NCBI GenBank assembly: GCA_003354055.1
Contig: PIVQ01000095.1
Span: 1-15,577, forward strand
Source of the DNA: Desulfobacteraceae bacterium
Lineage (GTDB): Bacteria; Desulfobacterota; Desulfobacteria; Desulfobacterales; Desulfobacteraceae
Length of the DNA stretch: 15,577 nt
Reading direction: 5' to 3'
The notes under the pieces are model-generated. The model saw only the letters and a list, made by a program, of their open reading frames with translations, had not been told where the DNA came from and did not search any database. This document shows positions 1-8,146 of this stretch, piece after piece; the stretch's first letter is position 1, and each line of letters begins with the position of its first letter. A program made the translations under genes and the position numbers.

Positions 1-102
1 TGCAACTCCTGTGATTTCAATACCGGAATCTGATGATAATAATGCGTTCAGTCCATCCCGGACAATTGCGTGATCGTCTGCAAGAAACACTTTAATTTTC
101 AT
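1..102 (-). CDS. NarL/FixJ-type response regulator, N-terminal fragment (runs off left edge)
   Basis: Only the first 34 codons are in the window. The start is ATG at 102-100 on the minus strand, and the protein begins MKIKVFLADDHAIVRDGL. That is the classic opening of a NarL/FixJ receiver domain: beta strand 1 followed by the acidic pair D9-D10, with 'DDHxxVRxGL' typical of the LuxR-HTH class. The phosphoacceptor Asp and the HTH domain lie outside the window. The start codon lies inside the 3' end of the upstream HisKA_3 kinase gene (11-base overlap), so the two are almost certainly translationally coupled and are a cognate kinase/regulator pair. The regulator would take phosphate from that kinase and bind DNA. 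Its targets are unknown; the neighbouring divergent genes are a reasonable guess only. Family confidence is high, output domain inferred. Confidence 0.85.
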   Translation of the reverse strand, partial: MKIKVFLADDHAIVRDGLNALLSSDSGIEITGVA

Positions 103-1666
103 ATTTGCTTTTCCTTATTGTTACGGAAAAAACTGTCCCTTTTCCAGGCTGGGAAAAAATTTCTGCCGTGCCACCCAGAGCCTGTACCCGCTCAGTCATA
201 TTTAAAAGTCCCCACCCCATCCTGTCCTTGGTTAACTCAAGTAGGCGAGAATCAAACCCGATGCCATCGTCTTTTATGCTCATATAGAGAGAATCCATAG
301 TATCGTTCAATGAAATCCAAACCTGATCCGCCCGGGCATGTTTGGCAACGTTGTTCATTGCCTCCTGGCAGATTCTGAAAAAAGCAGACTCCACAGTTTC
401 CGGAAGCCTATAATCTAAATGAATATCATCCATAACAACCTGGATATTGTATCGTTGGGAAAATCGCTCACAATGCCAGCGCAAGGCAGCCCTTAATCCG
501 TAATCGTCCAATACAGCCGGACGCAGGTCTGCCATGACATCACGAATGGTTCGGCTTGTATCTTCAACCAGAACAATGGAATCTGTCAATCTTTCCTGCA
601 TTTTATCCAACTGTCCTTTTCTAAGCTGGTTTTCAAGAAGGTTCAGGTTTAAATTTAAAGCAGTCAGGTTCTGGCCTGCCTGGTCATGAAGCTCGCGGGA
701 CAATTGTTTTCGAAATAATTCCTCTGTTTCCTGAAGCTTGGATGCAAGGTTTCGAAGACTTTTCTCTGATGCCTTAAGCGATTGCTGTGTTTTTCTTCGC
801 TCGCTGATATCTTCCACCATTGCCAGATTTTGACCCAATAATGCATCTTCACCCCACAAGGGTACGACAGTAACGTTCACCCAGATGATGGATCCGTCTT
901 TTTGGACATATCTTTGTTCCAGTCCGTAAAGTTCGATTTTCTTTTTGTTTAACAGTATTCCTTGATTAAGGGCATTTTCAAGATCCTCCGGGTGAATGAT
1001 CGATTGAATATCCATTTTCAACAGTTCGTCTTCCCGGTAACCACTAAGAATTGTGAACTTGGGATTGACCTTGGAAAATTTTCCCGTTTCAGCCTGGATC
1101 AATACAATTCCCATTGGCGCCTGATCAAATATAGCCCTGAACCGTCTTTCATTCTCCAGGAGCTGCTTTTCCGTCTTTGTACGTTGAGCGATCTCCTTCC
1201 TGAGCTGATCATTGATTTGAGAAAGTTCGCGGGTTCTTACCCCCACCTCCTGTTCCAGGCTTTCGGCTGAATGTTTCAAATTTTCTTGAAGTTCTGCCAG
1301 TTTCATATGGGTATTAATCCTGGCCAATACTTCTTCTTTCTGAAACGGTTTGGTTATAAAATCAGCACCTCCTGCCTGCAATCCTTTGACCTTGTCCCGG
1401 GTCTTTGTAAGGGCACTGATAAAAATCACAGGGATATGAGCAAGATGTGGCGTATTTTTAATCTGTTGGCAGACTTCAAACCCGTCCATTCCCGGCATCC
1501 GCACATCAAGAAGCACAAGGTCAGGGACTTGTTTTTCCATCGATATTAATGCCATCTGACCATTTACAGCCACCCGGACATCATAGCCGATCTCTTCCAA
1601 AATTGATGCAAGCAGTTTCAGATTATCGGCAAGGTCGTCAACAATTAAAATCTGTTTTTGTGCCAT
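92..1666 (-). CDS. Soluble REC-PAS-HisKA_3-HATPase sensor histidine kinase (NarX/DegS-type catalytic core)
   Basis: A 524-residue protein with no signal peptide or membrane segment, so cytoplasmic. Residues 4-122 form a receiver domain with acidic pair D10-D11, phosphoacceptor D54 in 'LLDVRMPGMDG', and K106 in 'TKPF'. A charged coiled coil (about 123-172) leads to a PAS domain (about 174-292) ending in 'VEDISERRK'. A second helix leads to a HisKA_3 dimerisation domain with H327 in 'RELHDQAGQNL'. The HATPase_c domain has N-box N438/N439, 'DDGIGFD' at 467-473 and 'GWGLLNMTER' at 485-494. HisKA_3 kinases pair with NarL-type regulators, and one begins inside this gene's last codons. The N-terminal receiver suggests input from another kinase, plausibly the giant hybrid kinase 130 bases upstream (inference). 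The sequence 'LAHIPVI' occurs in both receivers. The ATG at 1666 is preceded by only a weak purine-rich RBS. Confidence 0.93.
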   Translation of the reverse strand: MAQKQILIVDDLADNLKLLASILEEIGYDVRVAVNGQMALISMEKQVPDLVLLDVRMPGMDGFEVCQQIKNTPHLAHIPVIFISALTKTRDKVKGLQAGGADFITKPFQKEEVLARINTHMKLAELQENLKHSAESLEQEVGVRTRELSQINDQLRKEIAQRTKTEKQLLENERRFRAIFDQAPMGIVLIQAETGKFSKVNPKFTILSGYREDELLKMDIQSIIHPEDLENALNQGILLNKKKIELYGLEQRYVQKDGSIIWVNVTVVPLWGEDALLGQNLAMVEDISERRKTQQSLKASEKSLRNLASKLQETEELFRKQLSRELHDQAGQNLTALNLNLNLLENQLRKGQLDKMQERLTDSIVLVEDTSRTIRDVMADLRPAVLDDYGLRAALRWHCERFSQRYNIQVVMDDIHLDYRLPETVESAFFRICQEAMNNVAKHARADQVWISLNDTMDSLYMSIKDDGIGFDSRLLELTKDRMGWGLLNMTERVQALGGTAEIFSQPGKGTVFSVTIRKSKYEN

Positions 1667-1796
1667 GGTTGAACCATCTTTCCCAAGGTCTGTTTTATCA
1701 TCAGATTTATAGAATAATTAATAATATGCAACTAATTAACCTTTGTCTGTGGGGAGTTCCCTATAATTTTCATGGGAATGTTTGAGAACAAGTGTT
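1667..1796 (-). promoter_or_regulatory. Intergenic spacer between the two kinase genes, possible minus-strand promoter
   Basis: This AT-rich 130-base spacer separates the giant kinase from the REC-PAS kinase. On the minus strand a TATAAA hexamer lies at 1711-1706, about 40 bases before the kinase start, a suitable distance for a -10 element. The matching -35 (TAGTTG at 17-base spacing) is poor. A 14-base inverted repeat, AGAACA-AG-TGTTCT (1785-1798), overlaps the upstream kinase's stop codon. No U-rich terminator follows it on the minus strand. The spacer may simply be read through as part of one operon, or it may give the downstream kinase/regulator pair its own promoter. The sequence does not decide. 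Confidence 0.25.
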
Positions 1797-4700
1797 CTAT
1801 TCCTCTTTACCCTTTAGCAGCGACAGCAGTTTTTCAAATTCATAATTTTCAACCAAGGGCCTCAACCTTGCTGCCGTGCCTTTATCCTCAAGTGCTATTT
1901 TTTTTATGGTTTTTTCGATGCCTTTCACATGCCCGATAAGGACCTGGCTTTTCAATTCTTCATACATCGGGCCGGGCAGATAAAAAGGTTCTTCTCGAAT
2001 AACAGGTATGGTTTGCGGTTCCGGCATTACAGGTTCTGTGACCTTGTCGGTTTCAATGCGCTCATGGGGCAGGTGCTTCATTAATTCCCGGATGAGGTCA
2101 TCCTTTATAAGGGGTTTTCTCAAGTACCCGTCACAGAGTTTACCGATCCTGTCTTCATCCTGTTTCAGGGCGGAGGCTGTCACGGCAATCACCGGGATAT
2201 GAGCAAGGTTTGGGTCGGATTTCAGCTTTTTGGCAGCTTCGTACCCGTCCATGACCGGCATTCTCATGTCCAGCAGGATACAGTCCGGCTGTTTCTCCAA
2301 AGCCTTTTCAATAGCCTCTTGGCCGTTCGTTGCCGTAATATTGGTAAATGCCCATTCTTCCAGGAAATTGGCACACAGCTCTAAGTTATAGTCAATATCA
2401 TCCACGATCAGAATGGTGGCCGGAGAAAAATAAACGGATTCAGCATTTAATAGGCAGGCGTATGATATTTCATCTGCATCGGCTGCCGCCACCTCAACAC
2501 CATAAAGGCATATCCGGAATATGGACCCTTTGCCGGGTTGGCTTTCAACCAGGATTTCACCGCCCATCATTTCCACGAGACGTCTTGAAATGGCAAGTCC
2601 CAGGCCTGTACCGTCGTGGTCGGCTGTTGCCCGGTCTTTGACTTGAGCAAATGCATCAAAAATTTTATCCTGCTCTGTCCGGGGGATGCCGATACCGGTA
2701 TCCGCCACTTCAAATACCAGGTCAACCCTGCTGCTGCCGGTATTTGCGTGGTCCGGTTGCAAACTGAGACGGATATGGCCGTCTTGGGTAAATTTTACAG
2801 CATTGCCCAATAGGTTTACCAGGATCTGCCGCAGCTTTGTCTCATCCAGCACCAGTACCCGGGGTGTTTTTTTATCAATATCGGTGGTAAACAACAGCCC
2901 CTTTTCAACAATCCTGTGCTCAAACATAATCTTCATTTCTTCAAAAAGAGAGCCGACACTAACCGCACTATATTTCAGATCCATCTTATCTGCCTCGATT
3001 TTGGACAGATCCAGGATGTCGTTTATCTGACTGAGCAATGCAGTCCCTGCACTATATATGCTTTTTATATAGTTGTTTTTTTTCGAATCGGTTTCTTTGC
3101 CCTGCAGAATCTGGGCAAAACCGATGACTGCATTTAACGGAGTTCTGATTTCATGGGACATGTTGGCCAGGAATTCACTTTTGGCACGGTTGGCTGTTTC
3201 TGCAACTTCTTTAGCAAGTCTCAGGGCCTCCTGTGTTTGCTTGCGCGCCGTTATCTCCCTCTGCAATCTGCGGTTCCAGAAAAAAAACAGGAAAAATACA
3301 AACACAGCACCGCCGGAGATTTTCCAGATAAGCGAGTTGTCAAATTCGTGCTGATAAGTTACTGATATCCATTTATTGAGGATTGCATCGTGTTGCACGG
3401 AAGGAATGGCTGTTACAACTTTATTGACAATACTCCACATCTCTGCCAAGTCGTTTCTTACTGCAATCCTTATAAGGTCATCAGGTACATCAGCCGGGGC
3501 TGCAATCTTCAAATTCACTATATTTTCCTGGTTTATCATGTAGCTCGAAGTCACTACATCGCCTATATAGGCATCGACATGACCATCTGAAACAGCTTTT
3601 AATCCCTCCACAACGGATTCAGAGAGGACAAGTTCCATCTCCGGCTCGTTCTTGGCAAGATATCGATGAATGGCAACATTACGAATAACGGATACCTTCT
3701 TGCCATGCAGCGAATTCATTCCACGAATGAACGGTGCGTCTTGACGCATAATAATGATATATTCCGTGGGGAACAGCGGATCGCTAAAGAGCGCATACTC
3801 CCTCCGTTCCGGCGTGTCAAAGCCTGCAAATAAATCGATCTTCCTTTTTCCGGCTGCGGCAAGCAATTCCGGAGATGTCATGGAAACGAACTCAAAATCA
3901 AGCCCGGTGTTGTCACTTAAAACCTGGAAATAATCGGCCACGATTCCAATTGGTTTGCCGCCTTCATCAAAAGCGGACAGGGGGAGTGAGTTGGCCGCCA
4001 GGCCAACACGCAAAACAGGTCGGGCATCGAGCAAGGTCCTTTCTTCTTTAGTAAGTGCTATCTTTTCTCCTTTTTCTACAGGCAATATCCACCTATTCAT
4101 AATTTTGATTTTTTCTACTTCTGTGATGGAGGCTATTGCCTTGTCAATAATGGATGCCAGTTCCGGCCAGTCGTTGCGCACGCCGAAGGTGATACGTTCG
4201 GCGCCCTTCTCGTAAAGAGCGCTTAACTCCAGATTATAAAAGCCTTTTCGGGAAATCATGTCCAGTGCCGAACCCATGGTTAACACTGTCGCATCCGCTT
4301 TGCCGACAGAAACCTCTCTCAACGCTTCAATACCTTTATTGACATAATCGACCTGAGCCGATGGATACGTCTTCATAATGTCATCAGTTGTCCAATAATC
4401 TTTGACAAGGGACAATTTCTTTCCCTTGAGGTCATCACGATGTTGAATCTCCCGGTAGTCTTTACGGGTGATAATACAGTTGGACAGGGTAAGAAAAGGG
4501 CGTGGAAGCGAGAACCATTCTTCGCGGTATTTTCTGATTGCCATGGATGCGACAATGTCGACCTCTTTTACTTGGCCGGCTTTGTAAATGCCGCTCCAGT
4601 TACCATCGGGATATACCTTGTATTTTATCCCCGCCATTTGTGCTACACGATCAAAAAAGTCAATCGATATGCCGACTGGCCCATTGTTGGTATCTAAAAA

Positions 4701-6362
4701 GCTGTATGGAGGCCAATCATCCTGAAAGCCGATTGTTATCTCCGGGTGCTCTTTCTGCCACGCTTTTTCCTCTTTGGTCAGAACCAGTTGGGTCGTTTTT
4801 TTGTCTTCAACATTCGTCCATCTATTGGCAATGGTATTGAGTCTGGCCTGGCCGATGGTATCAAGCCCCTTGTTCATGATCGAGATGAACTCCGGCCATT
4901 CACTCCTGATGGAGGCGACCGCATCTGCGCTGTATTGTTTTGAAAAATAGACCGGTTCAATACCGACGAGCATCTGTTTTCCAATGAGGTAATTGTGATA
5001 GCTAAGGCCAAAAGCGACATCGGCCTTGCCACTGAGCACCAGCGTCAACATCTCATGCGCGGTGTCGGCCTCAAGAATTTCGATCTTCTCTTTATATGGG
5101 GCCAGAGCCTGTTCGACAATATAGATTCCCTTGAGTACGACAACCCTTTTTCCGATCAGGTCTTGCTCGCTGTTGATTTCAAACGGTGCATCGGTTCGGG
5201 CGAAGACGGCAGGGGTTCCCCTGACAAATATCTTTGAGTGGGACAGGCCTATCGATCGTGCCAATGCGGGGACGGAGGCGAGCAGCCCGTCGATCTTTCC
5301 CTGTTTCGCCTTTTCGATAGTTGATGGCCATGCATCGATATCAATACGTATGTTCATGTCCGTTACTGTTTTGAGTTCCTCAACGATGTCGTCGAGTATG
5401 CCAGATACTGTACCGTCTTCGGCCACAACCAGCAGGGGCTCAATCTCAGGATGAAAACCAAGCGTCACTTCCGGATGCTTTTCCAACCAGCGTCTTTCCT
5501 CCTCTGATAAGGGCACCTTTTCTAAAGAGGGTTGCAAATCCACTTGCACCCATTTTTTAAATATTGAGCGAAGCCGGTCTTCAGGTATTACTCCTATTGT
5601 TTTATTTAAAATGGAGACCAATTCAGGCCAATCTTTGCGAATCCCTATCCGCACCTTAGGTTTTGGCTCAGCTATCAGTCCGGTAACTGAAATATTTGAG
5701 ACAAACAATTTATCCATGAACCAACTCAATATGGTCAAAGGGCCAAGGACGGCCTCAATGTCACCGGAAATCAGGGCAGCAAGGACTTCTTCATAATTGG
5801 TGTAGTGGGTAACCAATTTAATTTGGGGATAATTTGCTTTTACATACTCTTGTCCCAACGATTTGTTGATAGTGCCCACACGCATGCCTTTAAGTGCCTG
5901 GTACGATGAAGCTGGCGGGGAGTCCTTTCGCATGACAATGGCATAATAATTATCTGCATACGGATCTGTGAAATCCATGTATTCAGACCGGTTTGGACTT
6001 TTATATATCCCTGTAATTCCGTCAATTTGCTTGCTACTGATTTGTTCCAGAATTTCTTTCCACCCCCCTGATTCAAATCTGAAATCCACTTCCAATTCTT
6101 TTTCGATCAGCTTGAGAACGTCTATGGAAATACCGATGGAGCGGTTCTCCTCGTCTAAAAAATCAAACGGGGGAAACAAGCCACCCTTAAAACGGATTAC
6201 CGGATGGGCTTTAAGCCATGTCTGCTCTTGGGGAGTTAATCCCAACTTTTCTGCTAATGGCAAATCTGTATTTGCTGCATGAACTCTGTGAATACAGATA
6301 ATATTTACAGATAAAATTATTAAGAGAATCCAATAAATTGCATAAAAAAAACGGATATTCAT
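1797..6362 (-). CDS. Giant BvgS-like hybrid histidine kinase with four tandem periplasmic SBP_bac_3 domains
   Basis: A 1521-residue inner-membrane hybrid kinase. A signal peptide or anchor spans residues 1-30. Four solute-binding (Venus flytrap) domains follow, each introduced by a related linker ('LTPQEQTWLKAHP' type) at residues 42, 285, 528 and 770, a period of about 243 residues. A transmembrane helix (1011-1029) leads through a short coiled coil, with no HAMP or PAS domain, to HisKA with H1070 in 'MSHEIRTPLN'. HATPase_c has N1187, 'DTGIGIP' 1221-1227 and 'GTGLGLAISRRL' 1251-1262. A receiver (about 1316-1432) carries D1365 and K1416. The C-terminal 60 residues are helical-looking with no evident Hpt histidine. 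BvgS has two flytraps and a PAS, so this is a relative with doubled input. All four flytraps keep an Arg (R125, R369, R613, R853) where amino-acid binders hold the ligand carboxylate. An in-frame TAA just upstream fixes ATG 6362 as the earliest start; GGAG lies 12 bases before it. Confidence 0.95.
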   Translation of the reverse strand: MNIRFFYAIYWILLIILSVNIICIHRVHAANTDLPLAEKLGLTPQEQTWLKAHPVIRFKGGLFPPFDFLDEENRSIGISIDVLKLIEKELEVDFRFESGGWKEILEQISSKQIDGITGIYKSPNRSEYMDFTDPYADNYYAIVMRKDSPPASSYQALKGMRVGTINKSLGQEYVKANYPQIKLVTHYTNYEEVLAALISGDIEAVLGPLTILSWFMDKLFVSNISVTGLIAEPKPKVRIGIRKDWPELVSILNKTIGVIPEDRLRSIFKKWVQVDLQPSLEKVPLSEEERRWLEKHPEVTLGFHPEIEPLLVVAEDGTVSGILDDIVEELKTVTDMNIRIDIDAWPSTIEKAKQGKIDGLLASVPALARSIGLSHSKIFVRGTPAVFARTDAPFEINSEQDLIGKRVVVLKGIYIVEQALAPYKEKIEILEADTAHEMLTLVLSGKADVAFGLSYHNYLIGKQMLVGIEPVYFSKQYSADAVASIRSEWPEFISIMNKGLDTIGQARLNTIANRWTNVEDKKTTQLVLTKEEKAWQKEHPEITIGFQDDWPPYSFLDTNNGPVGISIDFFDRVAQMAGIKYKVYPDGNWSGIYKAGQVKEVDIVASMAIRKYREEWFSLPRPFLTLSNCIITRKDYREIQHRDDLKGKKLSLVKDYWTTDDIMKTYPSAQVDYVNKGIEALREVSVGKADATVLTMGSALDMISRKGFYNLELSALYEKGAERITFGVRNDWPELASIIDKAIASITEVEKIKIMNRWILPVEKGEKIALTKEERTLLDARPVLRVGLAANSLPLSAFDEGGKPIGIVADYFQVLSDNTGLDFEFVSMTSPELLAAAGKRKIDLFAGFDTPERREYALFSDPLFPTEYIIIMRQDAPFIRGMNSLHGKKVSVIRNVAIHRYLAKNEPEMELVLSESVVEGLKAVSDGHVDAYIGDVVTSSYMINQENIVNLKIAAPADVPDDLIRIAVRNDLAEMWSIVNKVVTAIPSVQHDAILNKWISVTYQHEFDNSLIWKISGGAVFVFFLFFFWNRRLQREITARKQTQEALRLAKEVAETANRAKSEFLANMSHEIRTPLNAVIGFAQILQGKETDSKKNNYIKSIYSAGTALLSQINDILDLSKIEADKMDLKYSAVSVGSLFEEMKIMFEHRIVEKGLLFTTDIDKKTPRVLVLDETKLRQILVNLLGNAVKFTQDGHIRLSLQPDHANTGSSRVDLVFEVADTGIGIPRTEQDKIFDAFAQVKDRATADHDGTGLGLAISRRLVEMMGGEILVESQPGKGSIFRICLYGVEVAAADADEISYACLLNAESVYFSPATILIVDDIDYNLELCANFLEEWAFTNITATNGQEAIEKALEKQPDCILLDMRMPVMDGYEAAKKLKSDPNLAHIPVIAVTASALKQDEDRIGKLCDGYLRKPLIKDDLIRELMKHLPHERIETDKVTEPVMPEPQTIPVIREEPFYLPGPMYEELKSQVLIGHVKGIEKTIKKIALEDKGTAARLRPLVENYEFEKLLSLLKGKEE

Positions 6363-6622
6363 TATTTACACAAACTCCATGGTTGCGACGTTTTATCGAC
6401 AAATATCTGCTGTTGAATAGAGGGCTTTACACAGGACAGATAATAAGGGCATATCCCTACCGCCCGGCATCTTTCAAATTAATACCCCCCAACAACAAGT
6501 ATACAGCTTCCCCTACAAAAAATGACAAGATCTCCCTACAGACAAAAATACAGGCTTGATAGACAATAAGATACAAAAGAAAAGACATCAACACTTCTCC
6601 TAAATTTAAATTAAGGATAAAC
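6363..6622. promoter_or_regulatory. Divergent intergenic region between sensor kinase and MmgE/PrpD gene
   Basis: These 260 bases must hold the control signals for both directions, since the flanking genes point away from each other. The rightward gene has AAGGA at 6613-6617, five bases before its ATG. For the leftward kinase, GGAG at 6378-6375 is the best RBS. I found no convincing sigma-70 pair in either direction: a TTGATA hexamer at 6556-6561 has no good -10 at 16-18 bases. I also found no sigma-54 GG/GC pattern. A C6 run (6485-6490) and a short AGGG-CATAT-CCCT inverted repeat near 6446-6458 are present but weak. The possible 43-aa ORF occupies about half of the region. Confidence 0.5.
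6457..6588 (-). CDS. Possible small hydrophobic protein (43 aa) upstream of the giant kinase
   Basis: This short minus-strand frame runs from ATG 6588 to TAG 6457. It is preceded by AGGAG (6601-6597) at an 8-base spacing, a better ribosome binding site than that of the giant kinase. The product begins MSFLLYLIVYQACIFVC and stays hydrophobic to about residue 34, ending INLKDAGR, compatible with one or two short membrane helices. It would be the first gene of the leftward signalling cluster, 94 bases before the kinase start. Against it: only 34 bases separate its start from the divergent enzyme gene, so its promoter would have to lie inside that gene. T-rich DNA also yields hydrophobic translations by chance. 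I recognise no family. Confidence 0.25.
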   Translation of the reverse strand: MSFLLYLIVYQACIFVCREILSFFVGEAVYLLLGGINLKDAGR

Positions 6623-8113
6623 ATGTCCACCTCAATTATAAAAAGCCTGAAAGCGGTTGATATCTCCCGCAGGGCAGTTTTGCGTGGTTCTCTTGCAATG
6701 ACCGCGTTGTGGGCCTTACCTTCAATCGGCCATGCCCATGAAGCCGAAAAAAAACAAACCGGTTCTTCTGTCGGCGACGATTCGAATATGACAATGGAGC
6801 TTGCCCAGTTCATTGTCAATACAGCTAAAGAGGATATCCCTGAAATAAGCTATGAGCAAACCAAAATCATTTTTTTAGATACACTTGGATGCGCTCTTGC
6901 CGGAAAAGACGAACCCCTGGTGAAAAAACTGCTGGCGCTCTCGGAATACCTGGGCGGCAAAGAACAGAGCAGTATTTTCGGACATAATGTCAAAACAAGC
7001 GTGGTCCAGGCGGCATTAATCAACGGCGCGGCAACCCATGCCCTTGATTTTGACGACTCCTCCAGTAAATTCTGGGGACATCCGTCTGCGAGCATCATAC
7101 CCAGTCTGCTCGCACTGGGCGAATCTGAAAATAAGAGTGGCCAGGAGTTGCTCACCGCATATCTGGTCGGCTTGAAAGTCGGTATGACCTTAGCAGATTG
7201 TGTCGGCAAAGAGATGTACACCGCTGGATTCCACAATACATCCACCCTTGGAATAATGGGAGCAAGTGCGGCCTGCGCCCATCTGCTCAACCTTGATTTG
7301 GACCAGACAGTGAATGCTCTTGCCATTGCCGCGACCCAGACATTCGGGCTAAAAGCTTCTTTCGGGACCATGTGCAAACCCTTTCATGCAGGCCACGCAG
7401 CAGAAGGAGCGGTTACAGCAGTCCTGCTTGCCCGGGACGGATTCACCGGATCAGATAAAATTCTTGAAGGCAAAAACGGACTCTTTCAGGCCTTTGGCGG
7501 AGAAGTAAATGACCTAGCCATGGGAACATTGGGCCGCACCTGGGAAGTGGATGGTCTGTCCCAGAAATACCATGCATCTTGCCACTGGACCCATTCGCCC
7601 CTCGTGGCAAGCCTGGCCATTCAAAAGGCCAAGGGCATCAAAGCCCAGGATATCCAGTCCATTGAGATCATCACTTCGGAAATAGCCCTTGCCACAGCCA
7701 ATATTAGGATTCCCAAGACCGGGCTACAGGGGAAATTCAGCATTCCCTATTGCGCTGCCAATGCTTTGGTAACCGGAAAGACCGGTCTTGCCGGCTTTAC
7801 CGATGACGCGGTGAAAAATAAGGAAATCATCTCTTTGATCCAAAAAATAACAACCCGGACGCATCCCAAGGCTGACCCCTTCCAGGCGCGTGTGATCATT
7901 ACGTCCACAGGCGGCGATAAGTACACAGAGGATGCGGACGTATTTAAAAATCTTCCTGAATTTAAGGAAGGGAAAAAAAGTGCCATAAAAAAATATACGG
8001 AGAACACATCTCCGGTTATTGGCAAAGCTAAAACTCAAAAGGTTCTTGAAATGATCATGAAGTTTGACACCGTAAAGGATGTCGGGAAACTTCTTGATCA
8101 AATCAGCAGCTGA
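6623..8113 (+). CDS. MmgE/PrpD-family protein with twin-arginine (Tat) export signal
   Basis: A 496-residue protein. The body (about 56-490) matches the MmgE/PrpD fold family, which includes 2-methylcitrate dehydratase, cis-aconitate decarboxylase and imidodisuccinate epimerase. These act on small di- and tricarboxylates without cofactors. Visible family signatures are 'FLDTLGCALAG' (84-94), 'HALDFDDSS' (139-147), 'WGHPSASIIPSLLALGE' (151-167), 'FHNTSTLGIMGA' (203-214), 'CKPFHAGHAAEGA' (251-263) and 'YHASCHWTHSP' (316-326). Histidines at 153, 204, 255 and 258 and K252 are candidates for active-site roles. Residues 15-22 read SRRAVLRG, followed by a hydrophobic stretch and 'GHA' near 36-38: a twin-arginine signal. 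Known family members are cytoplasmic, so a folded, exported, periplasmic version is unusual. The mature length (about 458) fits the family. It is the first gene of a short rightward unit with the OB-fold protein 33 bases downstream. The exact substrate cannot be told. Confidence 0.9.
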   Translation: MSTSIIKSLKAVDISRRAVLRGSLAMTALWALPSIGHAHEAEKKQTGSSVGDDSNMTMELAQFIVNTAKEDIPEISYEQTKIIFLDTLGCALAGKDEPLVKKLLALSEYLGGKEQSSIFGHNVKTSVVQAALINGAATHALDFDDSSSKFWGHPSASIIPSLLALGESENKSGQELLTAYLVGLKVGMTLADCVGKEMYTAGFHNTSTLGIMGASAACAHLLNLDLDQTVNALAIAATQTFGLKASFGTMCKPFHAGHAAEGAVTAVLLARDGFTGSDKILEGKNGLFQAFGGEVNDLAMGTLGRTWEVDGLSQKYHASCHWTHSPLVASLAIQKAKGIKAQDIQSIEIITSEIALATANIRIPKTGLQGKFSIPYCAANALVTGKTGLAGFTDDAVKNKEIISLIQKITTRTHPKADPFQARVIITSTGGDKYTEDADVFKNLPEFKEGKKSAIKKYTENTSPVIGKAKTQKVLEMIMKFDTVKDVGKLLDQISS

Positions 8114-8146
8114 AATTAATATTATAAACTACTAAGGAGAAGACAA

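Noticed and set aside
1451..1500. Receiver similarity between the two kinases (shared LAHIPVI) as evidence of recent duplication
   Set aside because: The rest of the two receivers differs widely; the shared stretch is a common receiver beta-4 context and too short to infer duplication.
1762..1767. Perfect TATAAT on the plus strand
   Set aside because: No gene lies downstream on the plus strand and no -35 is visible at the right spacing; probably chance in AT-rich spacer DNA.
2616..3365. Plus-strand ORFs opposite the giant kinase
   Set aside because: Shadow frames of a continuous, motif-complete kinase; products are Cys- and Pro-rich nonsense-like sequences with no recognisable domain.
6457..6819. 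120-aa minus-strand ORF reading into the MmgE/PrpD gene
   Set aside because: Its first two thirds is antisense to well-supported coding sequence and has no family features. Only the 43-aa 3' part with its own RBS is kept, at low confidence.
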